Shown piece by piece: positions 6,036-12,126 of a stretch of DNA of 18,255 nt. Both the position numbers and the translations under genes were made by a program. Under the pieces are notes generated by a model, which saw nothing but the letters and a program-made list of their open reading frames with translations, did not search any database and was not told the DNA's origin. Origin of the DNA: Dehalococcoidia bacterium. Its GTDB lineage: Bacteria; Chloroflexota; Dehalococcoidia; UBA2979. The stretch lies in the NCBI GenBank assembly GCA_023228765.1, contig JALOAM010000047.1:1-18255 (forward strand), given 5' to 3'. The first letter of the stretch is position 1; each line of letters opens with the position of its first letter.

Positions 6036-6323
6036 ATGGGCGAGATCGATCGATGGCTGGAGATCCAGAACGAGCGGGTCCGCGCGTTCGTGGCGCAGAT
6101 CGAGGCGGCGGGCAACACCCCGCAGGTGGTGACGCTCGTCTTTGACCGCCCCGAGGGCGTGCCGCTCGACGAGCCCGTGCACATGCAGCGCGTCGCGACC
6201 GTCCGCTCGACCGAGGACGTGGACGCGCTCGTTCGGAGCGCCTGGGCCGACGTGATGTCCCGCGACATGGGCGCGAACTACCCGCACATCGTGCACGAGG
6301 CGCGCAGCCTGGGAGACGAGTGA
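6036..6323 (+). CDS. Hypothetical protein, 95 aa
   Basis: The start is ATG 6036, placed 8 bases after AGGGAGG (6021-6027); a GTG at 6030 is too close to that SD. The product begins with a helix (IDRWLEIQNERVRAFVAQIE), then a beta-type stretch (TPQVVTLVFDRPEGVPLDEP), then a helical tail ending HIVHEARSLGDE. No Cys, membrane segment or catalytic signature is visible. A small hairpin just upstream of the SD may affect its expression. It is coupled by TGATG to the next gene and opens the DNA-modification block. Family not recognised. Confidence 0.65.
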   Translation: MGEIDRWLEIQNERVRAFVAQIEAAGNTPQVVTLVFDRPEGVPLDEPVHMQRVATVRSTEDVDALVRSAWADVMSRDMGANYPHIVHEARSLGDE

Positions 6324-6517
6324 TGGGCGACGGGACAGGCGTGACCCGCATCACCGTGCTCGTGCTCGCCCTCGGTGCCGCCGTGGCCGCGTCCGCTGCC
6401 CTCGGGTGGTGGTGGGTGCTCACCGCGCCCGCGCGCCGGGCGCAGCGGTGGGTCGCCACCGGCACGCAGGCGGGGGACGCCGAGTGGCGGTGGGTGCTGC
6501 CCACGGAGGGCAGGTAG
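6323..6517 (+). CDS. Small single-pass membrane protein
   Basis: A 64-residue product; ATG 6323 overlaps the previous TGA, and GTG 6320 is an alternative. After a short polar start, TVLVLALGAAVAASAALG and the following WWWVL form one hydrophobic membrane segment (about residues 12-34). The remaining 30 residues are basic and Trp-rich (APARRAQRW, GDAEWRWVLPTE) and probably cytoplasmic. No lysis motif or lipobox. Function unknown. Confidence 0.6.
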   Translation: MGDGTGVTRITVLVLALGAAVAASAALGWWWVLTAPARRAQRWVATGTQAGDAEWRWVLPTEGR

Positions 6518-6519
6518 CC

Positions 6520-8199
6520 ATGATCCGCAAGAGCCCTGAGCTGGTCGTCGACAACTTCGCGGGCGGGGGCGGTGCCTCCACCGGCATCGAGGCGGGCATC
6601 GGCCGTCCGGTCGACATCGCCATCAACCACGACCGCGAGGCCGTGGCGATGCACCAGGTCAACCACCCGGACACGCTGCACATCCAGGACGACATCTGGA
6701 GCGTGGACCCCGTCGTCATCACGCAGGGGCACCGCGTCCGCCTCGCCTGGTTCTCTCCGGACTGCACGCACTTCTCTCGCGCCGCCGGCCGGAAGCCGCG
6801 CAGCCAGAACATCCGCGGCCTCGCGTGGGTCGTGATCGAGTGGGCGGCGGCGGTCCAGCCGGACGTGATCATGCTGGAGAACGTCCGCGAGTTCACGACG
6901 TGGGGCCCGCTCGACGCGGACGGGTTCCCGGACAAGGCGCACTCGGGCGAGACCTTCTCGGCGTGGAAGGGGGCGCTGGAGGGACTCGGCTACGTCGTCG
7001 AGATGCGGGTGCTCAAGGCCAGCGACTACGGCGCGCCGACGATCCGCGAGCGCCTGTTCATCATCGCCCGGCGCGACGGGCAGCGGATCGTGTGGCCGGA
7101 GCCAACGCACGGGCACCCGGACCACCTCGAGGCCGGGATGGTGCCGTACCTCACGGCGGCGGACTGCATCGACTGGTCGATCCCGGTGCCGAGCATCTTC
7201 GAGCGCCCTCGCCCGCTGGCGGAGGCGACGCAGCGGCGCATCGCGGCGGGTATCAAGCGGTTCGTCATCGACGACCCCGACCCGTTCGTGGTGCCGGGCT
7301 ACCTCATCCAGACGGGCTACGGCGAGCGCCCAGGGCAGGCGCCGCGCGTCCTCGACATCGACGCGCCCCTCGGCACGGCCGTCGCCGGCGGGGTGAAGCA
7401 CGCGCTCGTCACGCCCTACATCCACAACCTGACACACGGGGGCCGCGCGGAGGACCTCGACGCGCCGTTCATGACCATCACGGGCGCTCACCGGGGCGAG
7501 AAGGCGCTCGTCGCGCCCATCATGGCGGCAGTCGATCACCAGAGCAGCCCGAAGGGCGTGAGCCGCCTCGACGATGGCCTCACCACCGTCACGACGAAGG
7601 CGCGGCATCTGCTCACCACGGCGTTCCTCGTGAAGCACTTCGGCGGCATGGTCGGCGTCCCGATGGACACCCCGGCGCCAACCATCCTGACGCGCAACAC
7701 GCAGAACCAGCTCCTCACCTCGAACCTGATCCACCTGCGGGGGACGGGCGTCGCGCGTCGCTCCGACGCTCCGCTCCCGACCGTCACCGCCGGTGGCAAC
7801 CACATCGCCGAGGTCCGCGCCCTCCTGCTCAAGTTCTACGGCAACGACAAGCACGGGCAGGGGCTCCGGTCGCCGCTCGGCACGACTACGACAAAGGACC
7901 GCTTCGGGCTCGTCGTCATCTGGATCCAGGGCGAGCCGTGGGTCATGACCGACATCGGCATGAGGATGCTCACCCCGCGTGAGCTCTACCGCGCCCAGGG
8001 ATTCCCCGAGGGGTACGTCATCGACCCCGTGGTCGACGGGCGCGTCCTGCCGAAGACGCACCAGGTGCGCATGTGCGGCAACAGCGTCTGCCCGCCGGTC
8101 GCCGAGGCGCTGGTCGAGGCGAACGTGGGGAAGCTCGTCGAGCAGGCCCGCTGGCCGGGCTGGGCGCTTGCCACCGCCGGGGCGGAGGCCGCCGGATGA
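6520..8199 (+). CDS. C5-cytosine DNA methyltransferase with repeated target-recognition region
   Basis: A 559-residue protein starting two bases after the upstream stop. Motif I is DNFAGGGGAS (11-20); motif IV is SPDCTHFS with catalytic C82, where the usual PPC is PDC; motif VI is ENV (120-122); motif VIII is the PTIRERLF stretch (173-180). The end carries ELYRAQGFPEGY (488 on) and CGNSVCPPVAEAL (519 on), equivalent to motifs IX-X. The enzyme would transfer a methyl group from S-adenosylmethionine to C5 of cytosine in double-stranded DNA. Between motifs VIII and IX, about residues 280-470 hold six imperfect repeats beginning near 281, 314, 351, 383, 416 and 450, with the pattern D-x-P-x-x-T-[VI]-T ... 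L-[VL]. This takes the place of an ordinary target-recognition domain. Its likely role is protection from host restriction; recognition site unknown. Confidence 0.93.
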   Translation: MIRKSPELVVDNFAGGGGASTGIEAGIGRPVDIAINHDREAVAMHQVNHPDTLHIQDDIWSVDPVVITQGHRVRLAWFSPDCTHFSRAAGRKPRSQNIRGLAWVVIEWAAAVQPDVIMLENVREFTTWGPLDADGFPDKAHSGETFSAWKGALEGLGYVVEMRVLKASDYGAPTIRERLFIIARRDGQRIVWPEPTHGHPDHLEAGMVPYLTAADCIDWSIPVPSIFERPRPLAEATQRRIAAGIKRFVIDDPDPFVVPGYLIQTGYGERPGQAPRVLDIDAPLGTAVAGGVKHALVTPYIHNLTHGGRAEDLDAPFMTITGAHRGEKALVAPIMAAVDHQSSPKGVSRLDDGLTTVTTKARHLLTTAFLVKHFGGMVGVPMDTPAPTILTRNTQNQLLTSNLIHLRGTGVARRSDAPLPTVTAGGNHIAEVRALLLKFYGNDKHGQGLRSPLGTTTTKDRFGLVVIWIQGEPWVMTDIGMRMLTPRELYRAQGFPEGYVIDPVVDGRVLPKTHQVRMCGNSVCPPVAEALVEANVGKLVEQARWPGWALATAGAEAAG

Positions 8200-8324
8200 C
8201 CAACCTCGAAGCCACGCTCCTCGTCGTCGTGCCGCCCACGGTCCTGATGCTCCTCGGCGGCTGGTGCCTGCTGCGCGCCGCCGCGATGGAGCCACCCACG
8301 CCGCCTGAGAGGAGCGAGCGATGA
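8196..8324 (+). CDS. Very small membrane protein, 42 aa
   Basis: The ATG at 8196 overlaps the methyltransferase stop (ATGA), and its own stop overlaps the next ATG in the same way, which supports it as a real coupled gene despite its size. Residues about 5-30 (EATLLVVVPPTVLMLLGGWC and on) are hydrophobic with a central Pro-Pro; the tail is polar and Pro-rich (EPPTPPERSER). A single-pass membrane peptide of unknown role. Confidence 0.55.
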   Translation: MTNLEATLLVVVPPTVLMLLGGWCLLRAAAMEPPTPPERSER

Positions 8325-8698
8325 CCACGGAGGCCGTCGTGAACTGCCACGAGCGCGGGTTCGGGCGCAACCACCGGTGGGACCAGGGCGGCGTCTGCGT
8401 CCGCTGCGGGGCCGGTCGCACTGCCGCCGTCGCGGCCGCGCTGGAGGAGGGGCGCGTGCGTCACGTGGGGCAGCGCGCCCGCCAGGAGCCGCCCGAGCGC
8501 TGCCCGCGCTGCGGAGGCACGGTCATCGCCGATCGCGACGAGGACGGCGACCTCGATGCCTACTGCATCGCGTGCGGGCGTCGCGTCAACGCGCCCACGG
8601 CGGAGCAGGCGGAGGCGATGCGGCGGGAGCTGCACGATGCCGACTTTGTGACGGTGAAGCGCTCCAACGGGCCTCGGCGGAATGGGGGGCGGCTGTGA
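8321..8698 (+). CDS. Zinc-ribbon protein, 125 aa
   Basis: Starts at an ATGA junction. Two Cys/His modules are visible: CHERGFGRNHRW followed by VCVRCGAGR at about residues 9-33, and a classical zinc ribbon CPRCGGT ... YCIACGRR at about 61-87. The middle is Ala/Arg-rich and the tail is charged and basic, so nucleic-acid binding is plausible. It sits between the C5 methyltransferase and a truncated second methyltransferase, to which it is GTGA-coupled. It could be a target-binding accessory for one of these enzymes, but only position suggests that. Confidence 0.7.
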   Translation: MTTEAVVNCHERGFGRNHRWDQGGVCVRCGAGRTAAVAAALEEGRVRHVGQRARQEPPERCPRCGGTVIADRDEDGDLDAYCIACGRRVNAPTAEQAEAMRRELHDADFVTVKRSNGPRRNGGRL

Positions 8699-9216
8699 CC
8701 ACGCCGGAGCCGTTCCTCGCCCACGCCGCTCGCCTGGTCCGTGCAGGGGGGGCGCTCGTCTCGTTCACCAGCGAGTTGCTCTTCGCCCCGTACCTCGCCA
8801 GCGGGCTCGACCACCGCGGGCTCCTCTACTGGCGGAAGTCGAACCCGGCCCCCAACTTCCGCAAGCAGATCGTGCGGGCCGTCGAGATGGCGGTGTGGCA
8901 GACGCAGGGCGGCGGCTGGACGTTCAACGCCGGCGGCTACCGGGTGAACGTGTGGGACGGCCCCGTTCTGAACGGTGTAGCCGTTCAGAACACCGACGAG
9001 AAGCGCATCCACCCCACACAGAAGCCGCTCTGGCTCATCCGCGAGTGGATCCAGCTCTTTTCCAACCCCGGCGACCTCATCCTCGACCCGTTCGCGGGCA
9101 GCCTGACCACCGCCGTCGCGGCTCACCAGCTGGGCCGTCGCTGCATCGCGATCGAGATGGACTGTGGCTACGTCGAGGCGGGTGTCGAGCGCCTCCGTCA
9201 GGGGGTGCTCCTGTGA
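8695..9216 (+). CDS. Beta-class DNA methyltransferase fragment lacking catalytic motif IV
   Basis: A 173-residue protein starting at a GTGA junction. The C-terminal half is typical of beta-class N6-adenine/N4-cytosine methyltransferases: HPTQKPLWLIREWI (106-119), NPGDLILDPFAGSLTT with the SAM-binding motif I at 131-139, and GRRCIAIEMDCGYVEAGVER. The N-terminal part (FLAHAARLVRAGGALVSFTS, LLYWRKSNPAPN) corresponds to the middle of a complete enzyme. The usual N-terminus with catalytic D/S/N-PPY (motif IV) is missing, and upstream sequence codes for the zinc-ribbon protein in another frame. So this is either a broken gene, a SAM-binding subunit of a split enzyme, or a non-catalytic regulator. 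The intact frame, normal codon use and perfect junctions argue against recent decay. A strong inverted repeat lies inside it (8965-8991). Confidence 0.8.
   Translation: MTTPEPFLAHAARLVRAGGALVSFTSELLFAPYLASGLDHRGLLYWRKSNPAPNFRKQIVRAVEMAVWQTQGGGWTFNAGGYRVNVWDGPVLNGVAVQNTDEKRIHPTQKPLWLIREWIQLFSNPGDLILDPFAGSLTTAVAAHQLGRRCIAIEMDCGYVEAGVERLRQGVLL
8965..8991. repeat. Perfect 11-bp inverted repeat inside the methyltransferase fragment
   Basis: GTTCTGAACGG (8965-8975) and CCGTTCAGAAC (8981-8991) are exact reverse complements around TGTAG. Each arm itself contains a near-palindrome GTTC-N-GAAC. It encodes roughly VLNGVAVQN. The arms are less GC-rich than the surroundings. It could be an operator, a modification target or an RNA hairpin. 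Confidence 0.7.
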
Positions 9217-9704
9217 GTACGCAGCCGCAGTTCACGATGCCGCGCGACCTCTCGGGCTACAGCGACCTCGAGGCCGCGATGCTGGCCGCCGTGTGGGCGG
9301 CGGGGCTGCCGGAGCCGGTGGCGGAGTACCCCTTCGCGCGCTGCTGCCCGCACCCCAAGCGCGACCACCACCCCGCGCGCTGGAGCACCGCGCACGGGAG
9401 CCGAGAGCCGGAGTGCGTCGCCTGCGACACCTGGGGCGCGGTGAGCCCGATGCACGAGTACCGCAAGGGGCGGGCGTGGCGTTTCGACCTCGCATGGCCC
9501 GAGGTGCGCGTCGCCGTCGAGTGCGAGGGCGGGACGTGGTCAGGCGGCCGCCACACGCGCGGCGCTGGGTTTGCGGCGGACTGCGCCAAGTACAACGCCG
9601 CTGTGGTGGCCGGCTGGCGCGTCCTGCGCTTCACGGGCGAGCAGATCGAGTCGGGCGAGGCCATCGAGACCGTCCTCGCCGTGATGGGGGTGGGCTGTGA
9701 GTGA
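9213..9704 (+). CDS. PD-(D/E)XK-like endonuclease with Cys/His insert
   Basis: The GTG at 9213 overlaps the previous stop; 163 residues. The C-terminal half has the pattern of small phage nucleases related to DUF559/Vsr-like folds: WRFDLAWPE with D92, VAVECEGGTW with E103 and E105, a GGRHTRGAGF turn, then DCAKYNAAVVAGWRVLRFTG with D123 and K126. D92 and E103-x-E105 are the likely metal ligands; the site is E-x-E rather than E-x-K, as in some members. Between an N-terminal helix (SDLEAAMLAAVWAAGLPEPV) and the core is an insert with CCPHPKRDHH and later CVACDTW, a probable zinc site. It could cut unmodified host or rival DNA, resolve branched DNA, or act with the flanking methyltransferases. 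It overlaps the next gene by 8 bases. Confidence 0.7.
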   Translation: MSTQPQFTMPRDLSGYSDLEAAMLAAVWAAGLPEPVAEYPFARCCPHPKRDHHPARWSTAHGSREPECVACDTWGAVSPMHEYRKGRAWRFDLAWPEVRVAVECEGGTWSGGRHTRGAGFAADCAKYNAAVVAGWRVLRFTGEQIESGEAIETVLAVMGVGCE

Positions 9705-10533
9705 CGTAGCCGCGCTCCTTGTCCAGGCCGACGCCCTCCACCTCCCGCTACGCGACGAGAGCGTGCAGTGCGTGGTGACGTCGCCGCCGTACTTCGGCTC
9801 GGTGCGCGTTTACAGCGAGGAGGTGTCGTCATGGGGCGCGCCGCTCGGGGCTGAGCGAGAGCCTCACGACTACGTCGCGCATCTGGTCGCGGTCTTCGAT
9901 GAGGTTCGCCGTGTGCTGCGATCGGATGGCTGTTGCTGGCTGAACCTCGGTGACGTCTATGCCGCGTCAGGAAAGGGCGGTGGTGGGATCCGCGGCGCAC
10001 GAACGACAAACTGGATGCGCGTTGTTACGGAACGGGTCGGCTTTCGCATGCCGCCCGCGGGATACAAGCAGAAGGACCTGACGCTGGTTGCCTTCCAGGT
10101 GGCCTCGGCACTCCGCGCTGCCGGTTGGTACCTCCGCGCGACGGTCATATGGGACAAAAAGCGCGCCACTGAACCGAAGCGTCTCGACCGGCCGAGTGTC
10201 GGGCATGAGTACCTGTACCTTCTGTCACCATCCGAGCACTACGCAGCTCGAGATCCTGGCGAGTCATGGTGGGGGCACTCGGTCTGGTCGGTCTCGCCTC
10301 ACAACTCGGTCGACCACCCCGCCACCATGCCCGAGGAGTTGGCGCGCCGTTGCATCGTGGCGAGCACCCGGCCGGGCGACGTCGTCCTCGATCCGTTCAA
10401 CGGCAGCGGCACGACCGGGCGCGTGGCGCTGCGCCTGGGACGCTCCTACGTGGGCACCGACATCAGCCGCGAGTACCTCGCCGAGCAGGCCGTGCGCCGC
10501 CTCGACGGCGTCCAGATGGAGGCTGCCCTGTGA
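9697..10533 (+). CDS. Complete beta-class DNA methyltransferase (N6-adenine or N4-cytosine)
   Basis: A 278-residue protein starting at GTG 9697. It has catalytic motif IV TSPPYF (SPPY at 29-32) at the N-terminus and SAM-binding motif I DPFNGSGTTG (232-241) near the C-terminus, the beta-class order, with VWSVSPHNSVDHPATMPEEL (HPA-MP in place of HPTQKP) before it. SPPY is frequent in N4-cytosine enzymes but also occurs in N6-adenine ones, so the base is not assigned. The central part, about 9870-10290, has clearly more A/T-ending codons (GTT, GAT, ATA, TCA) than the flanks, consistent with a recombined target-recognition segment. It neighbours a nuclease and a methyltransferase fragment; a restriction-modification-like or protective role is possible. 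Confidence 0.9.
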   Translation: MSDVAALLVQADALHLPLRDESVQCVVTSPPYFGSVRVYSEEVSSWGAPLGAEREPHDYVAHLVAVFDEVRRVLRSDGCCWLNLGDVYAASGKGGGGIRGARTTNWMRVVTERVGFRMPPAGYKQKDLTLVAFQVASALRAAGWYLRATVIWDKKRATEPKRLDRPSVGHEYLYLLSPSEHYAARDPGESWWGHSVWSVSPHNSVDHPATMPEELARRCIVASTRPGDVVLDPFNGSGTTGRVALRLGRSYVGTDISREYLAEQAVRRLDGVQMEAAL

Positions 10534-10952
10534 AAGCCATCAGCTTCGGGTGGACCACCCTGCCCCTCCTCGCGGGCGAGAAGACCGTCACCCGGCGCGA
10601 GTGGAAGGACACCTACGCCACGCAGTGGTGGGTGGGCACCCGCTTCTGGATGCTCGACAAGGACTACCGCTACGGCGGGCAGCGCCTTGGCATCGGGGAG
10701 ATCACCGCGACTCCCAGCAAGGAGCTGGCGTGCGACGCGCCCGCCGAGGACTACGCGCGCGAGGGCTTCGAGTGGTTCGAGCGCCACCCGGACCTGCTGC
10801 CCGACGCCTTCCGGCGACGCCTCGGCACAGCAGGCCTGCGTGGGTTCCTCCAGCAGCACGAGCTGTTCTGGGTGGTGCGGTTCCGCGTGGCCGAGTGGCA
10901 CGTGGACCGCGCCGCCGAGTTGACCGCACGGATGGAGGCTGCCCGTGGCTGA
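10530..10952 (+). CDS. ASCH-domain-like protein
   Basis: The GTG at 10530 overlaps the methyltransferase stop; 140 residues. The N-terminal part fits the ASCH/PUA-like pattern: VKAISFGWTTLPLLAGEKTV then TRREWKDTYA, a hydrophobic WWVGTRFWMLDK strand, GGQRLGIGEITATPSKEL, and a D-x5-EGF segment (EDYAREGFEWFE). ASCH domains are thought to bind RNA or modified nucleotides, and some hydrolyse acetylated nucleosides; which applies here is unknown. The C-terminal third (LFWVVRFRVAEWHVDRAAEL) completes the beta-barrel and adds a helix. Next to methyltransferases, recognition of modified bases is an attractive but unproven idea. Confidence 0.7.
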   Translation: MKAISFGWTTLPLLAGEKTVTRREWKDTYATQWWVGTRFWMLDKDYRYGGQRLGIGEITATPSKELACDAPAEDYAREGFEWFERHPDLLPDAFRRRLGTAGLRGFLQQHELFWVVRFRVAEWHVDRAAELTARMEAARG

Positions 10953-11187
10953 GCCGTACACGCGCGAATGGCACGAGGAGCGCATGGACGCCCGCCTGCA
11001 TGACCTCGCCGAGGCCGTGGAGGGGTGGCTCGACCGCGACCGGGAGGACCCGCGCGACTCCAGCCGGTGGGCCGGTCGCCTCCAACTCATGATGCGCTCG
11101 GTGTCGGCGGAGGCCGCCGCCATCCAGGCGCTCGACAACCAGCGCTACTGGAGCGAGCAGGAGGCTGCCCGTGCCCGAGATGCCTGA
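10945..11187 (+). CDS. Hypothetical helical protein, 80 aa
   Basis: The GTG at 10945 is preceded by GATGGAGGCTGCCC, a start context repeated before the neighbouring genes at 10530 and 11171. The product is charged and predicted mostly helical (EERMDARLHDLAEAVEGWLD, SVSAEAAAIQALDNQRYW) and rich in Arg, Glu and Ala. No Cys, membrane or catalytic signature. It overlaps the next gene by 17 bases. I do not recognise it. Confidence 0.6.
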   Translation: MAEPYTREWHEERMDARLHDLAEAVEGWLDRDREDPRDSSRWAGRLQLMMRSVSAEAAAIQALDNQRYWSEQEAARARDA

Positions 11188-11644
11188 GACTGCGTTCCGA
11201 ATCTCCGAGGGGCGACACGTCCCGCAGCTGCGCGAAGCCATCCTTCGTTGGATGGAGCTCACCCGACCGGCGGACCACGAGTGGATGGGCGCCGAGCACC
11301 GCGACGCCTGGGTCGACCTCGCCTTCGCGCTCGCGGAGTACGACTCCGCCCTGGAGGACTCGCTCGACGCCCTGTTCGACGAGATCGCCGACTGGACCGC
11401 CGCGACCTTCCCGGCCCAAACGCCGGCGTCGGCGGTGCGGCATGCGAAGCGCGAGATCGACAACGAGCTGATGGCTAACCCGACGAGCGGCGAGGAGCAG
11501 GCGGATGTCGTGATGCTCATGATCGCCGCAGCCCGCACGTCGAGGAACGACCTCAAGGCCGAGCTGCGCCGCAAGCTGGCCATCAACCGCCAGCGGCAGT
11601 GGGGCGAGCCCGACGCCGATGGCGTCCAGGAGCACATCCGATGA
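11171..11644 (+). CDS. MazG-like dNTP pyrophosphohydrolase (DUF550-like)
   Basis: A 157-residue protein. The start is GTG 11171, six bases after AGGAGG (11159-11164); ATG 11180 is the alternative. The C-terminal ~65 residues match the DUF550 dATP/dGTP diphosphohydrolase pattern: HAKREIDNELMAN with an E-x3-E metal site, EEQADVVMLMIAAAR with E-x2-D, then ELRRKLAINRQRQWG and the diagnostic ending DGVQEHIR. Such enzymes convert dNTPs to dNMP and pyrophosphate and in some phages tune the nucleotide pool, including dGTP removal in 2-aminoadenine phages (MazZ). The N-terminal 90 residues are a less recognisable helical extension. No PurZ- or DatZ-like gene is in the window, so a modified-base role is only speculation. 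Confidence 0.8.
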   Translation: MPEMPETAFRISEGRHVPQLREAILRWMELTRPADHEWMGAEHRDAWVDLAFALAEYDSALEDSLDALFDEIADWTAATFPAQTPASAVRHAKREIDNELMANPTSGEEQADVVMLMIAAARTSRNDLKAELRRKLAINRQRQWGEPDADGVQEHIR

Positions 11645-11946
11645 CCAGCGAGGCTACCCAGCAGCACACCATCACCTCCGCATGGGACGCCGAGGCGTGG
11701 CGCGTGGCGTGTTCATGTGGGCGTGTCTTCACGGCCCTCGCCCTGGAGGAGGCCGCCGACCACGCCGCGCAGCACATCCGCGACGAGGCGCTCGCCTCGA
11801 TCCGTGACGCGGTGGCCGAGTACCTCGACGCCTTCGACGACTGGAACGAGCTCGGCTGGGGGCTGGAGAGCCGTAGCGCGCGCTTTGAGCGCATCCAGGC
11901 CGCCGACGATGCGCTCCGTGAGATGCGGGAGGCGTGGCGCGCATGA
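11641..11946 (+). CDS. Small protein with N-terminal CxC...HxxxH zinc motif
   Basis: ATG 11641 overlaps the upstream stop (ATGA); 101 residues. The N-terminus has AWRVACSCGRVFTALALEEA followed by ADHAAQHIRDE: a C-x-C and H-x3-H arrangement typical of a small treble-clef or zinc-finger-like unit. The rest is helical and acidic (YLDAFDDWNELGWGLESR, ADDALREMREAW). It is coupled to another small protein with a C-x-C motif in a similar place. Function unknown. Confidence 0.6.
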   Translation: MTSEATQQHTITSAWDAEAWRVACSCGRVFTALALEEAADHAAQHIRDEALASIRDAVAEYLDAFDDWNELGWGLESRSARFERIQAADDALREMREAWRA

Positions 11947-12122
11947 CCACCACCGCCGAGCACGTCCACGAGGTCGCCGAGTACCACCGGGTGCTCGACC
12001 TGTCGTGGTGCGCGTGCGGAGCCGAGCTCAAGCACGGGCGTTGGCGTGAGCCGCGGACCAGCGCGGGCAAGCTCAAGCGGTACGCGTGGGAGACAGCAGC
12101 AATCGCGGGACAGAGGGGATAG
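11943..12122 (+). CDS. Small CxC-containing protein, 59 aa
   Basis: ATG 11943 overlaps the upstream stop; the frame is open slightly further upstream (11934). The sequence HVHEVAEYHRVLDLSWCACG offers two or three His and a C-x-C that could hold one zinc. The C-terminus is basic (LKHGRWREPRTSAGKLKRY), suggesting nucleic-acid binding. It resembles the preceding protein in having the C-x-C near the N-terminus, so the two may be distant paralogues, though I cannot align them convincingly. Confidence 0.55.
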   Translation: MTTTAEHVHEVAEYHRVLDLSWCACGAELKHGRWREPRTSAGKLKRYAWETAAIAGQRG

Positions 12123-12126
12123 GGCG

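Noticed and set aside
5620..8421. A 933-codon open frame on the minus strand, and similar long ones such as 892-2358.
   Set aside because: They mirror clear + strand genes (C5 methyltransferase, RecT-like), are made of Arg/Ala/Pro-rich sequence without motifs, and arise because stops are rare on the opposite strand of GC-rich coding DNA.
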